Below, one piece after another: positions 44,155-53,259 of a stretch of DNA of 64,000 nucleotides. A program made the translations under genes and the position numbers. The notes below the pieces were generated by a model, which was not told the DNA's origin, ran no database searches, and saw only the letters and a list, made by a program, of their open reading frames with translations. The stretch spans positions 1-64,000 of the forward strand of contig CAZSYL010000007.1 of NCBI GenBank assembly GCA_964610745.1. The letters run 5' to 3'. Each line of letters starts with the position of its first letter. Position 1 is the stretch's first letter. The DNA comes from SHLQ01 sp964610745. Its GTDB lineage: Bacteria > Actinomycetota > Acidimicrobiia > Acidimicrobiales > SHLQ01.

Positions 44155-44885
44155 GTTCGAATCCGATCGCCGCCATCGCGGCGATGATCAAGAGGATCAT
44201 CCCAGCCATCGCCACCCGAGGTCGTATCCTCACCATGCTCGGCTTCGGGTTTCTGCCGGTGGTTCTTGGATTCTTCATCAATCGTGCACAGCGGGACGAC
44301 CCGGCGGCCGAAGAATTCGAGGCTGCGGAACTTCTAGCCGGGTTTAGCCTGTTGATCTTCGTTCCTCTCGTTGTGCTTGTATTTGCCGCAGCCACTCTTG
44401 GGACCCTCCGAGAAGAACGAACGCTCGTCTATTTCTGGTTGCGCCCCATTGGCCGCTGGCAGATCAGCGTCGCCGCGCTGCTGTCGGCGTGGTTGGTGCT
44501 GATCCCATTGGTCGTAATTCCAACCGGCGCTTTTGCGCTCGTCGTGGGAGAGGGAAGCGATCTGTCGGGGATACTCGCCGCAGCGATAGTTGGGGTCATT
44601 TCCTACGGAGCGATCTTCACTGTGCTCGGACTAGTCACACAGCGCTCGTTGGTCTGGGGGCTGGTCTACGTTCTGGTTTGGGAGGGATTCGTCGGTGGCC
44701 TATCGGAGACGGCTGGACGCTTCTCGATCCGCAACTACACCCGATCCCTATTGGCACGCATTGCTGATGTTCCGCTTCTCGACAATCCTCAGTCGGTGAC
44801 GACGGTCGTCATCGTGACCGTGGGCATCGCTGTTGTGTCCCTCAGCCTGTCGACCCTGATACTGAACCGCATGGATATCGACTGA
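44151..44885 (+). CDS. ABC transporter permease (exporter pair 2)
   Basis: 244 aa with about six spans. TLGTLREERTLVYFWLRPIGR after span 2 holds the same coupling-loop pattern as the first permease. The stop is 17 bp from the convergent cyclic-di-GMP gene with no clear terminator between. It is the last gene of the five-gene plus-strand run starting at copA. Confidence 0.83.
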   Translation: MSSNPIAAIAAMIKRIIPAIATRGRILTMLGFGFLPVVLGFFINRAQRDDPAAEEFEAAELLAGFSLLIFVPLVVLVFAAATLGTLREERTLVYFWLRPIGRWQISVAALLSAWLVLIPLVVIPTGAFALVVGEGSDLSGILAAAIVGVISYGAIFTVLGLVTQRSLVWGLVYVLVWEGFVGGLSETAGRFSIRNYTRSLLARIADVPLLDNPQSVTTVVIVTVGIAVVSLSLSTLILNRMDID

Positions 44886-44902
44886 GCGTCATAGCGCCCC
44901 GG

Positions 44903-47446
44903 TTAGGCCGCTGGGAGGCTCCGGGTCTTCTCTGCTGCTTCAGCCCAGTCCTGGAGGGCTTCAGCCACAGAGAGTGCTCCTGAGTAATACCAACCTTGGA
45001 TGGTTGGAAAGCCAAGCTCGCGGGCGTGGCGCAGATGCTCAGCGTTTTCCACGCCTTCTGCCACCACATCGAAGTCAAGGTCGCGCGCCAGGTTCACGAT
45101 CGCTCCAGCGATCGATCGTTCGCTTGGACTCTCACGAATCTTGGTGATGAAACTTCTGTCGACCTTGAGCGTCGAGATTGGCAGGTCCCGAAGGTGAGAG
45201 AGCGACGAGTAGCCAGTGCCGAAGTCATCGAGGGCCAGCTTGAAGCCGAGTCCGACCATGTCGTCGAGATGTGTGTTTCCTCGGGCGCTGACATCGAAGG
45301 CGGCGCTCTCGGTCAGTTCGATTGAAATCTGCGAAGGTTCGACACCCGCCCTCTCCACCGCGTACTGCAACATTGGGAGGAACTCGGGATGATTGACGCT
45401 CACCGATGAGAAGTTGCATGCGACGTATGGGATTGCCTCGCTATCGATTCGCGACAACATTGCGAGGGCCTGGCAGGACAACTCAAAGGCTGCCTGATCA
45501 AGTTCCCACATCAGTGCGGTGGACGAGATGCTCTCGAGAAAGCTTGCTGGTTTGAGCAAGGTTCCACTACGGGTTTGGATTCGGGCGAGTGCTTCGTAAC
45601 CCACCGTCATCTCGTGTTCGGCGTCCACCATTGGCTGGAAGTACATGGCGAGCTCGCGAGACTCAAGCGCCCGCTTTAGCCGGTTCCGTTGTTCGGCTTC
45701 AATGCTGACCGCAGTTGCGAGATTCTCGTCGAAAAGTTCGACCCGGTTGCGACCGAGGTCCTTGGCGGCATACAACGCGAGGTCGGCGTGCTGGAGGAGT
45801 TCCGAGGGGTCGAGGTCTTTGCACTTGGAGATTGCGACACCGATCGAGCCGGTGATGTCGAAACGTTGAGCATCGAGAATGTACGGCGCGGAAAGTGCCT
45901 TGCGACAACGCTCTGCGGTCTGCGATGCTGTTTCGAGGTCGTCGATATCCACGAGGAGCGCGACGAATTCATCGCCGCCCTGGCGTACGAGGAGATCGTT
46001 CGGTCGGAGCTGGCGCGCAAGGCGCGAGGCTGCGACACGAACCAGTTGGTCGCCTTTGCTGTGTCCGTGGACGTCGTTTACCAGCTTGAAGCCATCGAGG
46101 TCGATAAAACATGCGGCCACGGACACGTCTTTGCCTGACGTCGCCAGCTCCTGCAAGCGCTCGTCGAGTTGGCGGCGGTTAGCCAGACCCGTGAGTTGGT
46201 CGTGGAGTGCCTGGGTTCGGAGTTCCTGGGACGCCACGTATTCACGCGTGACATCGGAGAAGACGATCACTCGGCCGAGCAATTGTTCCGTGCCCTGTTG
46301 TTCGATGATGGGCTGGCACGAGGTCGAAAGGAAGCGGGTGTCTCCGTTGTCTGAAACCAGACAACAGACCGGACTATCAGCCGAGGAGCATGATGCCGTT
46401 AGCGGATCGTGTTCCAGTTGTTCGGAGAACGGGTCGTGGCTACGGCCGTCGACGGTGAACAGCCTGAATTGTTCTGGTTTTAGCTGGGCCGGAGGAACCG
46501 ACGGGTCGAGCGAAAACATGGAGCGGGCGGTGTCGTTGATCTTGACGATCGCTCCGAACTCGTCGGTCGCGATCACCCCATCTCGGAGGCTGGCGACGAT
46601 GGTGTCGGAGAGTTGCTGTGAGCGGCTTCGGCTTCGGCTCTGCTCGAAGTGACGTTGGGCGTCTCGAAGTGTGAGTACGATGCCGCCGACCGTTGGATTC
46701 TCAGACAGGTCGGTTCCGGTGATCTCGACTGGGATGTATTCCTCCCGTGAGTCACGCATGCGGACATTGGTTCGGAAGACTTCAAGGCCTTGATGGACTC
46801 GGGTTATTGCTTCGAGAGCTATGCCGATGTCGTCTGGATGCAGAATTTCGGCGGCCGAGAACCCAACCAGCTCCTGGGGCGACAGGCCGAGTAGGGAACC
46901 GACTCCGTCGCTCATGAAGACAACCTCGCCATCCTGATCGATGACAGCGACGGGGTCTCGTTGACCCTGAACGACATCATGAAAGAAGTCAGAGTCCTTT
47001 GGAAGGCCAACTTGCAGATCAGTTTCGATCATCCGTGCCAACGCCCGGATGCCGTCAAGTGGAAGTGTGTCTTTGTCGTGACCGTCGATGCTCACCGACA
47101 GGGCAGCCAAAATTGGCTTAGTCTCCGCGCTGGTTCCGTCGATGGTTTCGTGGTCGCTGTCGATCGACCGCCCTCGGATGGCGACCGAGACGGATCCGTC
47201 AGCAATGGAGACATCGCCGTCGGTGCCAGTGTCGAAAAGAGCGTATTCCGCCGCGTTCATTGGACGAGGAAGGTTCGAACGGTTCGGATCGGTTCCCGCA
47301 ACCACATAGACCCGGCCCTCATCGGGGACGACGACTTCGGCGCGAGTACCCAAAAAGCCGTTCGCGGCCCGCGCACAGTCGATGGCGACCGAATTATGCG
47401 TCAACCGAAGCTGCGCAGAAGGGGTCTCACGCTGGGCCTCTGTCAC
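44903..47446 (-). CDS. PAS-GGDEF-EAL bifunctional cyclic di-GMP protein
   Basis: 847 aa, GTG start at 47446. An about 160-residue N-terminal domain is not recognised. Two PAS domains follow (about 160-270, QRDPVAVIDQDGEVVFMS, and about 285-410, VIATDEFGAIVKINDTAR). GGDEF (about 420-580) has the intact QGGDEF motif and LHDQLTGLANRR. EAL (about 590-840) starts at the intact E618-A-L, and has the DDFGTGYSS, LKVDRSF and EGVE catalytic segments. Both activities look possible; PAS sensing probably sets the direction. No transmembrane spans, so cytosolic. It ends 17 bp from the convergent ABC operon. Confidence 0.93.
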   Translation of the reverse strand: MTEAQRETPSAQLRLTHNSVAIDCARAANGFLGTRAEVVVPDEGRVYVVAGTDPNRSNLPRPMNAAEYALFDTGTDGDVSIADGSVSVAIRGRSIDSDHETIDGTSAETKPILAALSVSIDGHDKDTLPLDGIRALARMIETDLQVGLPKDSDFFHDVVQGQRDPVAVIDQDGEVVFMSDGVGSLLGLSPQELVGFSAAEILHPDDIGIALEAITRVHQGLEVFRTNVRMRDSREEYIPVEITGTDLSENPTVGGIVLTLRDAQRHFEQSRSRSRSQQLSDTIVASLRDGVIATDEFGAIVKINDTARSMFSLDPSVPPAQLKPEQFRLFTVDGRSHDPFSEQLEHDPLTASCSSADSPVCCLVSDNGDTRFLSTSCQPIIEQQGTEQLLGRVIVFSDVTREYVASQELRTQALHDQLTGLANRRQLDERLQELATSGKDVSVAACFIDLDGFKLVNDVHGHSKGDQLVRVAASRLARQLRPNDLLVRQGGDEFVALLVDIDDLETASQTAERCRKALSAPYILDAQRFDITGSIGVAISKCKDLDPSELLQHADLALYAAKDLGRNRVELFDENLATAVSIEAEQRNRLKRALESRELAMYFQPMVDAEHEMTVGYEALARIQTRSGTLLKPASFLESISSTALMWELDQAAFELSCQALAMLSRIDSEAIPYVACNFSSVSVNHPEFLPMLQYAVERAGVEPSQISIELTESAAFDVSARGNTHLDDMVGLGFKLALDDFGTGYSSLSHLRDLPISTLKVDRSFITKIRESPSERSIAGAIVNLARDLDFDVVAEGVENAEHLRHARELGFPTIQGWYYSGALSVAEALQDWAEAAEKTRSLPAA

Positions 47447-47538
47447 CTACAGATTGTCGGCACGGTTTCAGAGCGGCTTGATGTGAAACATCACTGAATA
47501 CCTGATTGCGTTGAGTGGTCCAGCGACTCGGTACGAAC

Positions 47539-48246
47539 TTAGTCCTTTTGCAGCTCGATGATCAGCGTTCCTGAAAGCTGCTTCAAGCGAGTGGCCGCAA
47601 TGACCGAGCTATACGCCTCGGGCAGCACGTGCAGCTTTTCGGGCAGGTAGTGCTTGAAAACCCCCGGATCATCGTGGAGCCCGACGTCGATACTGGCGAA
47701 CCCGGCCTCTTCGGCGCACTTGCGGACGCTCCATGGCGAGTTCTGCGTCGCCACCACATGAAAGTGGTAATGGTCGATCTCGTCTGGTCGAAGTTTGCGC
47801 AACACCGTGTCGGTTAACCCCGTCTTGGCCAAGACCTTCGAAGCCAGCCCGAATGGATGGATCCCGTTCGGAGTGATGAGGAGCGCGCGCCCGCCGGGTG
47901 CAAGAACATCGTGGATCGCCCCCAGGAGCTCGGCGGGCTTTGGGTGGTGTTCCCACACATAGATCGCCGTGGCGAGGTCGAAGGGTTCACCGGTGCCGTC
48001 TACGATCGCCGCCCGATGCTGGGCTGCGTAGTCCTCGGCGGAGAGGAACACCCGCTCATCGACGTATGGATTCTCGAGCACATGGTCGTCGAGGTCGACA
48101 CCGACATACGTGGTAGCGATGTCGGCGAAGAACGGAGAATACTCGGGCGCACCGTGTCCGGCACCAATATCGACGACGCGGAACGTGTCACCGGCAGCGT
48201 CTCGGGCCTTCTGGCCGAGCGCGCGAAGGGTCTCGTACTGGTTCAT
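47539..48246 (-). CDS. Class I SAM-dependent methyltransferase
   Basis: 235 aa from the ATG at 48246; a longer frame to 48471 runs into the aldolase gene. Motif I is VVDIGAGHGAPEYS, motif II GVDLDDH and motif IV DLATAIYVWEHHPKP, then LLGAIHDVLAPGGRALLITPN. A methyl acceptor cannot be named. It lies 20 bp after the aldolase stop on the same strand, so it may be cotranscribed. Confidence 0.85.
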   Translation of the reverse strand: MNQYETLRALGQKARDAAGDTFRVVDIGAGHGAPEYSPFFADIATTYVGVDLDDHVLENPYVDERVFLSAEDYAAQHRAAIVDGTGEPFDLATAIYVWEHHPKPAELLGAIHDVLAPGGRALLITPNGIHPFGLASKVLAKTGLTDTVLRKLRPDEIDHYHFHVVATQNSPWSVRKCAEEAGFASIDVGLHDDPGVFKHYLPEKLHVLPEAYSSVIAATRLKQLSGTLIIELQKD

Positions 48247-48266
48247 CGTCGAGGTTCGAGCGCGCC

Positions 48267-49349
48267 TTAGGCCAGCGTGTTGACGTTGTTGAGCTCGGCA
48301 AAGGCCTGTTCGAGGCGAACTCCGAACGACTCTTCGCCGGCACGAAGCCATACGCGTGGATCGTATTTCTTCTTGTTCGGGGAATCGGGGCCCTCCGGGT
48401 TGCCGAGCTGGCCCTGGAGGTAGTCGTGGTTGTCGGCTTCGTAGCCTCGGATGCCATCCCACATCGCCCACTGGAGGTCGGTGTCGATGTTCATCTTGAT
48501 GACGCCGTAACTGATTGCTTCCTGGATCTCTGCTGCGGTTGAGCCCGAGCCACCGTGGAAGACAAAGTTGATCGGCTCGTCCGAGTCGGTTTGGAACTTC
48601 TCAGCGACGTGGGCCTGAGCGTCGCGCAGAATCGTCGGCGTCAGTGTGACGTTGCCTGGCTTGTAGACACCGTGCACATTGCCGAACGCGGCAGCGATGG
48701 TGAAGTTGGGCGAGACCTCCATCAGTCGCTCGTAGGCGTAGGCGACCTCTTCGGGAGTGGAGTACAGCTCGGATTCGTCGACATCGGAGTTATCGACGCC
48801 GTCCTCTTCGCCGCCGGTGATGCCGAGCTCGATTTCGAGGGTCATGCCGAGTGGCGCCATGCGCTTGAGGTACTCGACGCTGATGTCGATGTTCTCTTCC
48901 ATTGGCTCTTCGGACAAGTCGAGCATGTGTGAATTGAACAAGGGCTCGCCTGTCGCCTCAAAGTGCTCTTCGCTGATATCGATCAGGCCGGAGATCCAGG
49001 GGAGCTTGGCTTTTGGACAGTGGTCGGTATGGAGGATGACGCGGGCGTCGTAGGCAGCAGCCATAGTCCGGACATGTTTTGCTCCTGCCACCGATCCAAG
49101 GATCGAGGCCTGAGAGCTGTCGACGGGGACGGCCTTGCCGCCAACGAAAGCCGATCCGCTGGTTGAGAACTGAATGATGACCGGGCTGTTCAGTCGGCCG
49201 GCGGTCTCCATAGTGGCGTTCATGGAGTTCGTGCCGACGCAGTTCACGGCTGGAAGTGCGAAGTTCTGGTCCTGGGCCAGCGCGAACATTTCGGATACGT
49301 GCTCGGCTGCCAATACGCCTGCGGGGAAGTCGTTACGAGGAGTCGTCAT
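48267..49349 (-). CDS. fbaA: Class II fructose-bisphosphate aldolase
   Basis: 360 aa, the length of the E. coli FbaA type. Zinc ligands are visible in ILHTDHCPKAK (His pair), in IELGITGGEEDGVDN and in GNVHGVYKPGN; FHGGSGST is the phosphate site and SYGVIKMNIDTDLQ the C-terminal helix. It splits fructose 1,6-bisphosphate to dihydroxyacetone phosphate and glyceraldehyde 3-phosphate, for glycolysis and gluconeogenesis. Divergent from the shikimate-kinase-like gene with 120 bp between starts. Confidence 0.95.
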   Translation of the reverse strand: MTTPRNDFPAGVLAAEHVSEMFALAQDQNFALPAVNCVGTNSMNATMETAGRLNSPVIIQFSTSGSAFVGGKAVPVDSSQASILGSVAGAKHVRTMAAAYDARVILHTDHCPKAKLPWISGLIDISEEHFEATGEPLFNSHMLDLSEEPMEENIDISVEYLKRMAPLGMTLEIELGITGGEEDGVDNSDVDESELYSTPEEVAYAYERLMEVSPNFTIAAAFGNVHGVYKPGNVTLTPTILRDAQAHVAEKFQTDSDEPINFVFHGGSGSTAAEIQEAISYGVIKMNIDTDLQWAMWDGIRGYEADNHDYLQGQLGNPEGPDSPNKKKYDPRVWLRAGEESFGVRLEQAFAELNNVNTLA

Positions 49350-49469
49350 AGCTGAACTCTACTCTCGAATGGGCCTGGCGCAGCAGGAACCAGACCGGCC
49401 ATCTGTGATTGAGATGTGGGGTGTCGAGCGTGCTCATCGACGTGATGTGACGCGCAATAGGATGGCGTA

Positions 49470-49970
49470 ATGGCGAGCGATCGACACGTGGTAATCACCG
49501 GGATGATGGGTGTCGGCAAAAGCACCACGGCCAAAGTCGTAGCCTTATCTCTCGGTCTGCCCGTCCGGGACTCAGACGACGATATCGAGGCGGTCTTTGG
49601 TCAGACCGGTGCAGAGATCGCAGCAGAACAGGGCATTGGCGAACTTCATTCTCTTGAGGCTGCGGTGCTCATTGGCGCTCTTGGTGCTCCCGAGGCCAGC
49701 GTCATCTCGGCTGCTGCATCCGTTATCGAGCACGCGGCATGCCGCGTTGCGCTGAAACGCAGATCGTTCGTCGTCTTCCTTGAGGCGCCGGTCGACGAAT
49801 TGGTTCTGCGGGCTTCGACGGGGAAGCATCGTCGGACGATCGATCGGGAGAACGTGGTCGAGCTCGTAGCCCGTCGTACGCCGATCTTTCATGGACAGGC
49901 CAATCTCATTCTCGATGCCTGCCGGCCGACCACGGAGTTGCGCGACGAGATTCTTCGGCACTTGCACTGA
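49470..49970 (+). CDS. Shikimate-kinase-like P-loop protein lacking key substrate residues
   Basis: 166 aa. Walker A is GMMGVGKSTT (11-20) and D34-S-D36 fits the shikimate-site acid pair. The family's next landmarks are missing: the Arg of GExxFRxxE is replaced by IGELHSLE with His60, the GGG loop reads SAAASVIE (80-87), and the lid Arg of RPLL is GKHRRTID. ATP binding looks possible, but shikimate phosphorylation is doubtful. The C-terminal RRTPIFHGQAN is normal. Alternatives are a gluconate-type kinase or a nucleotide-binding regulator. A real aroK is not present in the window. Confidence 0.65.
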   Translation: MASDRHVVITGMMGVGKSTTAKVVALSLGLPVRDSDDDIEAVFGQTGAEIAAEQGIGELHSLEAAVLIGALGAPEASVISAAASVIEHAACRVALKRRSFVVFLEAPVDELVLRASTGKHRRTIDRENVVELVARRTPIFHGQANLILDACRPTTELRDEILRHLH

Positions 49971-49991
49971 AGATCGGGCACTTGCACTGAA
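49957..49991 (+). repeat. 15-bp direct repeat at the end of the kinase gene
   Basis: GGCACTTGCACTGAA occurs at 49957-49971 and 49977-49991, a 20-bp phase. The first copy contains the kinase stop codon. Likely a small local duplication. Confidence 0.6.
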
Positions 49992-50021
49992 AACGCCATT
50001 CACGACAGAGCTACTGGACAT

Positions 50022-50043
50022 ATTGTACGTACAAACATACAAT
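50022..50043 (+). promoter_or_regulatory. Overlapping palindromes, candidate repressor operator
   Basis: TTGTACGTACAA (50023-50034) is a perfect 12-bp palindrome, and ATTGTA (50022-50027) also pairs with TACAAT (50038-50043) at 10-bp spacing. It is 46-67 bp before the MBL-rhodanese start, within its likely promoter. Sulfur-responsive ArsR-type repressors control such genes elsewhere; no such regulator is in the window. Confidence 0.5.
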
Positions 50044-50088
50044 CTATCCCAAACGTGGATTCGGATGGCCATTGGCCGAAGGGGAACG

Positions 50089-51474
50089 ATGATCTTCGAA
50101 CAGCACTACCTCGATTGCCTCTCGCAGGCGTCGTACTTGATCGGTGACGAAAGCAGCGGTCGCGCCGTCGTTGTAGATCCCAGGCGTGATGTTTCGCCAT
50201 ACCTTCAGAGCGCCAACGATCAGCGGCTGTCGATCGAACTGGTGCTCGAGACACACTTTCACGCCGACTTCCTCTCGGGCCACCTGGAACTCGCCGATGC
50301 CACCGGTGCAGCCATAGCGTATGGATCCATTGCCGAGACCGAGTTCGACGCGCGATCCCTCGCCCACGGCGAACGGATCTCGCTCGGCAACGTCGAACTC
50401 GAGATCCGTCACACACCCGGTCATACGCCTGAATCAATCAGCATCGTCGTGTTTGAGAATGCTGGTGACGAGGTGCCTTACGCTGTGCTCACCGGCGACA
50501 CCATGTTCATTGGTGACGTCGGTCGGCCCGATCTCCTCTCGTCGGTCGGTGTCACCGCCGACGAGCTTGCGGGTTCGCTCTACGACTCTCTTCATGAGCA
50601 GCTCCTCACGCTTCCCGATGAGACGCGCGTCTATCCCGCGCACGGAGCTGGTTCGGCGTGTGGCAAGAACCTCTCAACCGACACGTGGTCTACGATCGGC
50701 GAGCAGCGATCGAGCAACTACGCCCTCGCCGAGATGACCAAGTCCGAGTTCGTTGACGTCGTCACGGCAGGCCAAACGGCTCCACCTCAGTATTTCTCCT
50801 ACGACGCTGGATTGAACCGCATCGAACGTCCCCTCCTCGACGAGCATTCAACACCGTTGGCCATCGACTTTGCAGCGGTGATCGAAGCTCAGCGCAACGG
50901 TGCCGTCGTCCTCGACGCCCGCGGGCCCGACGCGTTTGGACAGGCCCATCTCTCTGGTTCGGTCAATGTCGGGATCGACGGTCGATTCGCGGAGTTCGCC
51001 GGCGGCGTCCTTACGCCCGAGCAACCGATCATTCTTGTGACCAATCCGGGCGATGAGACCGTGGCCAAGAACCGATTGGGTCGGATTGGATTCGACCGCG
51101 TTGTCGGTTTCCTCGACGATGCAGAAGCCAGGCTGGAGGCCGACGACGAGCATGTGGCGTCTGGTCGCCGAGTGGATGTGCCGACCTTCCGCGACGAGAT
51201 TGCCTCGCGTGAGGACCTGCAACTGCTCGACGTCCGCCAGCCCGGCGAAACCGCCGATGGAACGATCGATGGTGCCACCGTTATCCCGCTGACGAGGTTG
51301 ACCAAGGAGATCGACACGATCGATCCGTCCAAGCCGGTGATGGTGTTTTGCGCTGGTGGGTACCGATCGTCGATTGCGGCCAGCGTTCTGCGATCAAACG
51401 GTTTCAGAGATGTAGCTGATCTGCTCGGCGGGTACGGCGCGTGGCAGGCCGAGGCCGCCAACGCTTCGCACTAG
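50089..51474 (+). CDS. MBL-fold persulfide dioxygenase-like protein fused to two rhodanese domains
   Basis: 461 aa from the ATG at 50089 with AAGGGG 6-10 bp before it; longer starts read through the kinase gene. Metallo-beta-lactamase domain about 1-240: metal motif THFHADFLSGH (H56, H58, D60, H65), HTPGHTPES, TGDTMFIGDVGRPD and YPAHGAGSACG. The first rhodanese (about 260-350) lacks a catalytic Cys (VTNPGDE). The second (about 375-455) has VFCAGGYRSS with Cys421. This layout matches CstB/Sdo-type proteins that oxidise glutathione or coenzyme A persulfides. Its operator candidate lies at 50022-50043. Only 3 bp separate it from the convergent mmsA. Confidence 0.88.
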   Translation: MIFEQHYLDCLSQASYLIGDESSGRAVVVDPRRDVSPYLQSANDQRLSIELVLETHFHADFLSGHLELADATGAAIAYGSIAETEFDARSLAHGERISLGNVELEIRHTPGHTPESISIVVFENAGDEVPYAVLTGDTMFIGDVGRPDLLSSVGVTADELAGSLYDSLHEQLLTLPDETRVYPAHGAGSACGKNLSTDTWSTIGEQRSSNYALAEMTKSEFVDVVTAGQTAPPQYFSYDAGLNRIERPLLDEHSTPLAIDFAAVIEAQRNGAVVLDARGPDAFGQAHLSGSVNVGIDGRFAEFAGGVLTPEQPIILVTNPGDETVAKNRLGRIGFDRVVGFLDDAEARLEADDEHVASGRRVDVPTFRDEIASREDLQLLDVRQPGETADGTIDGATVIPLTRLTKEIDTIDPSKPVMVFCAGGYRSSIAASVLRSNGFRDVADLLGGYGAWQAEAANASH

Positions 51475-51477
51475 CGG

Positions 51478-52965
51478 CTACTGGTTTGTCGGGAAGCCGA
51501 GGTCAACCGAACTGGTCGATGGATCGGGCCAACGTGTCGTCGTCACCTTCGGGCGCGTGTAAAAACGCAGACCCTCCGGGCCATACATCGTCGTGTCACC
51601 AAAGAAGCTGTCGTTCCAGCCTCCAAAGCTGTGGTACCCAACGGGAACGGGCACGGGCACGTTGATGCCGACCATGCCAGCTTCGACCTCCCGCTGGAAG
51701 CGCCGCGCCGCGCCGCCATCACGGGTGAACACCGCGCTGCCGTTGCCCCACGCGTTCTTCTCGATCATCTCGATGGCTTCGTCAAAGGTCTCAACCCGTA
51801 CGACCGACAGAACCGGTCCGAAGATCTCGTCGGTGTAGACGCTCATGTCGGTGGTGACGTTGTCGATCAGGCTCGCCCCGAGGAAGAAGCCGTCGTTGTC
51901 GAACTCATGATCTCGGCCGTCGACCACGACGGTCGCACCTGCATCCTTGCCGGCTTGAATGTATCCAGCAACGCGGTCGCGGTGCTCCTCGGTGATGAGC
52001 GGACCCATCTCGGAGGCCGAGTCTGTGCCGTCACCGATGACGAGTCGATCGGTCCGTTCTTTGATGGCATCGATCAGCCGGTCGGCTGAGTCGCCGACCG
52101 CAACCACGACCGAGACCGCCATACAGCGCTCACCCGCTGACCCAAAGCCAGCAGAAACTGCAGCATCGGCGGCCATGTTGATGTCGGCATCGGGCAGGAC
52201 GACCATGTGGTTCTTCGCCCCGGCGAGTGCCTGGACTCGCTTGCCGTTGGCGGCGCCCGTTGTGTAGATGTACTTGGCGATAGGCGTGGAACCAACGAAG
52301 CTGATCGCGCGGACCAATTCATGTTCGAGCAGAGCGTCAACTGCTTCCTTGTCGCCGTTGACCACGTTGAGCAGGCCGTCGGGAAGACCCGCCTCGTGGA
52401 ACAGCTCGGCGAGGAACATCGGTGCCGATGGGTCTCGCTCAGATGGCTTGAGGATGAAGGCGTTGCCGGCAGCGATGGCATTCGGGATGGTCCAGAGCGG
52501 AATCATCACCGGAAAGTTGAACGGTGTAATGCCCGCTACGACGCCGAGCGGTTGGCGAATCGTGCTGACGTCGATGCCGGTCGAGGCGTTGGTGCTCAGC
52601 GTGCCTTTGAGCGACTCAGATGCTCCGGCGGCGAACTCGATGTTCTCAATGCCTCGTGCGAGCTCACCGGCAGAATCGGAGAGTACCTTGCCATGCTCAG
52701 CGGTCAGGCGACGTGCGATCTCGTCGCTGTTGTCGATGACCAATTGGCGAAAGTCATACATGAGCTTTGTGCGTCTCGCGATGCTCGTGTCGCGCCACTC
52801 GAGGTATGCCTTCTGTGCTACCTGGACAGCGGTGTCAACCTCGGACACGCTGGCTAGGTCAACGTCACCGGTGATCTCGCCTGTAGCCGGGTTAAAAACA
52901 GGCTTGCTGCGGCCAGATGTGCCGGGGATGGTCTTTCCACCGATGAGGTGTTGGATCTTCTGCAT
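51478..52965 (-). CDS. mmsA: CoA-acylating methylmalonate-semialdehyde dehydrogenase
   Basis: 495 aa. The aldehyde dehydrogenase catalytic Cys is in GSAGERCMAVS, and the NAD site in FNFPVMIPLW and SFVGSTPIAKYIY. QALAGAKNHMVVLPDAD, with Asn in place of the usual catalytic Glu, is a hallmark of the CoA-dependent MmsA group. It converts methylmalonate semialdehyde to propionyl-CoA in valine or inositol breakdown. Other mms/iol genes are not adjacent. Start ATG at 52965. Confidence 0.93.
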   Translation of the reverse strand: MQKIQHLIGGKTIPGTSGRSKPVFNPATGEITGDVDLASVSEVDTAVQVAQKAYLEWRDTSIARRTKLMYDFRQLVIDNSDEIARRLTAEHGKVLSDSAGELARGIENIEFAAGASESLKGTLSTNASTGIDVSTIRQPLGVVAGITPFNFPVMIPLWTIPNAIAAGNAFILKPSERDPSAPMFLAELFHEAGLPDGLLNVVNGDKEAVDALLEHELVRAISFVGSTPIAKYIYTTGAANGKRVQALAGAKNHMVVLPDADINMAADAAVSAGFGSAGERCMAVSVVVAVGDSADRLIDAIKERTDRLVIGDGTDSASEMGPLITEEHRDRVAGYIQAGKDAGATVVVDGRDHEFDNDGFFLGASLIDNVTTDMSVYTDEIFGPVLSVVRVETFDEAIEMIEKNAWGNGSAVFTRDGGAARRFQREVEAGMVGINVPVPVPVGYHSFGGWNDSFFGDTTMYGPEGLRFYTRPKVTTTRWPDPSTSSVDLGFPTNQ

Positions 52966-53259
52966 GATGTTGTGCCTTACGGGGGTGGACGTTCGCTAGC
53001 TCACAATAGCTGCCACCATAGAAGACTCAGCCCTAATCCGGCCCCCTGGACGGCGCGGTTCAACAGCTGTGCATACCGGCCACGGTTGGAGCGATGGGCC
53101 GGTGTCGAGGTAGGACTTCCCCCACACCAGCCCAAACGCATCCCCACCAGCGAGATCGTTGGCGGTGTCCGAACAAGGGCATGTCCGGATCTACTAGTTA
53201 AACTGGTTGCATCCGTACGAAATGCCGGGAGGTCCTGGCGTTCAGAGGATGTTCCGAAT
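52966..53259. other. 294-bp intergenic region without a supported gene
   Basis: Between the mmsA start and the DM13 gene stop. A minus-strand frame over 53001-53411 ends in a hydrophobic tail (LGLSLLWWQLL) but has no ribosome site or domain and overlaps the DM13 gene. The region near 52985-53040 is a plausible promoter for mmsA. Confidence 0.6.

Noticed and set aside
48246..48471. Longer methyltransferase start at 48471
   Set aside because: It would overlap the aldolase gene by over 200 bp; the MNQYETLRALG start is supported by the family pattern.
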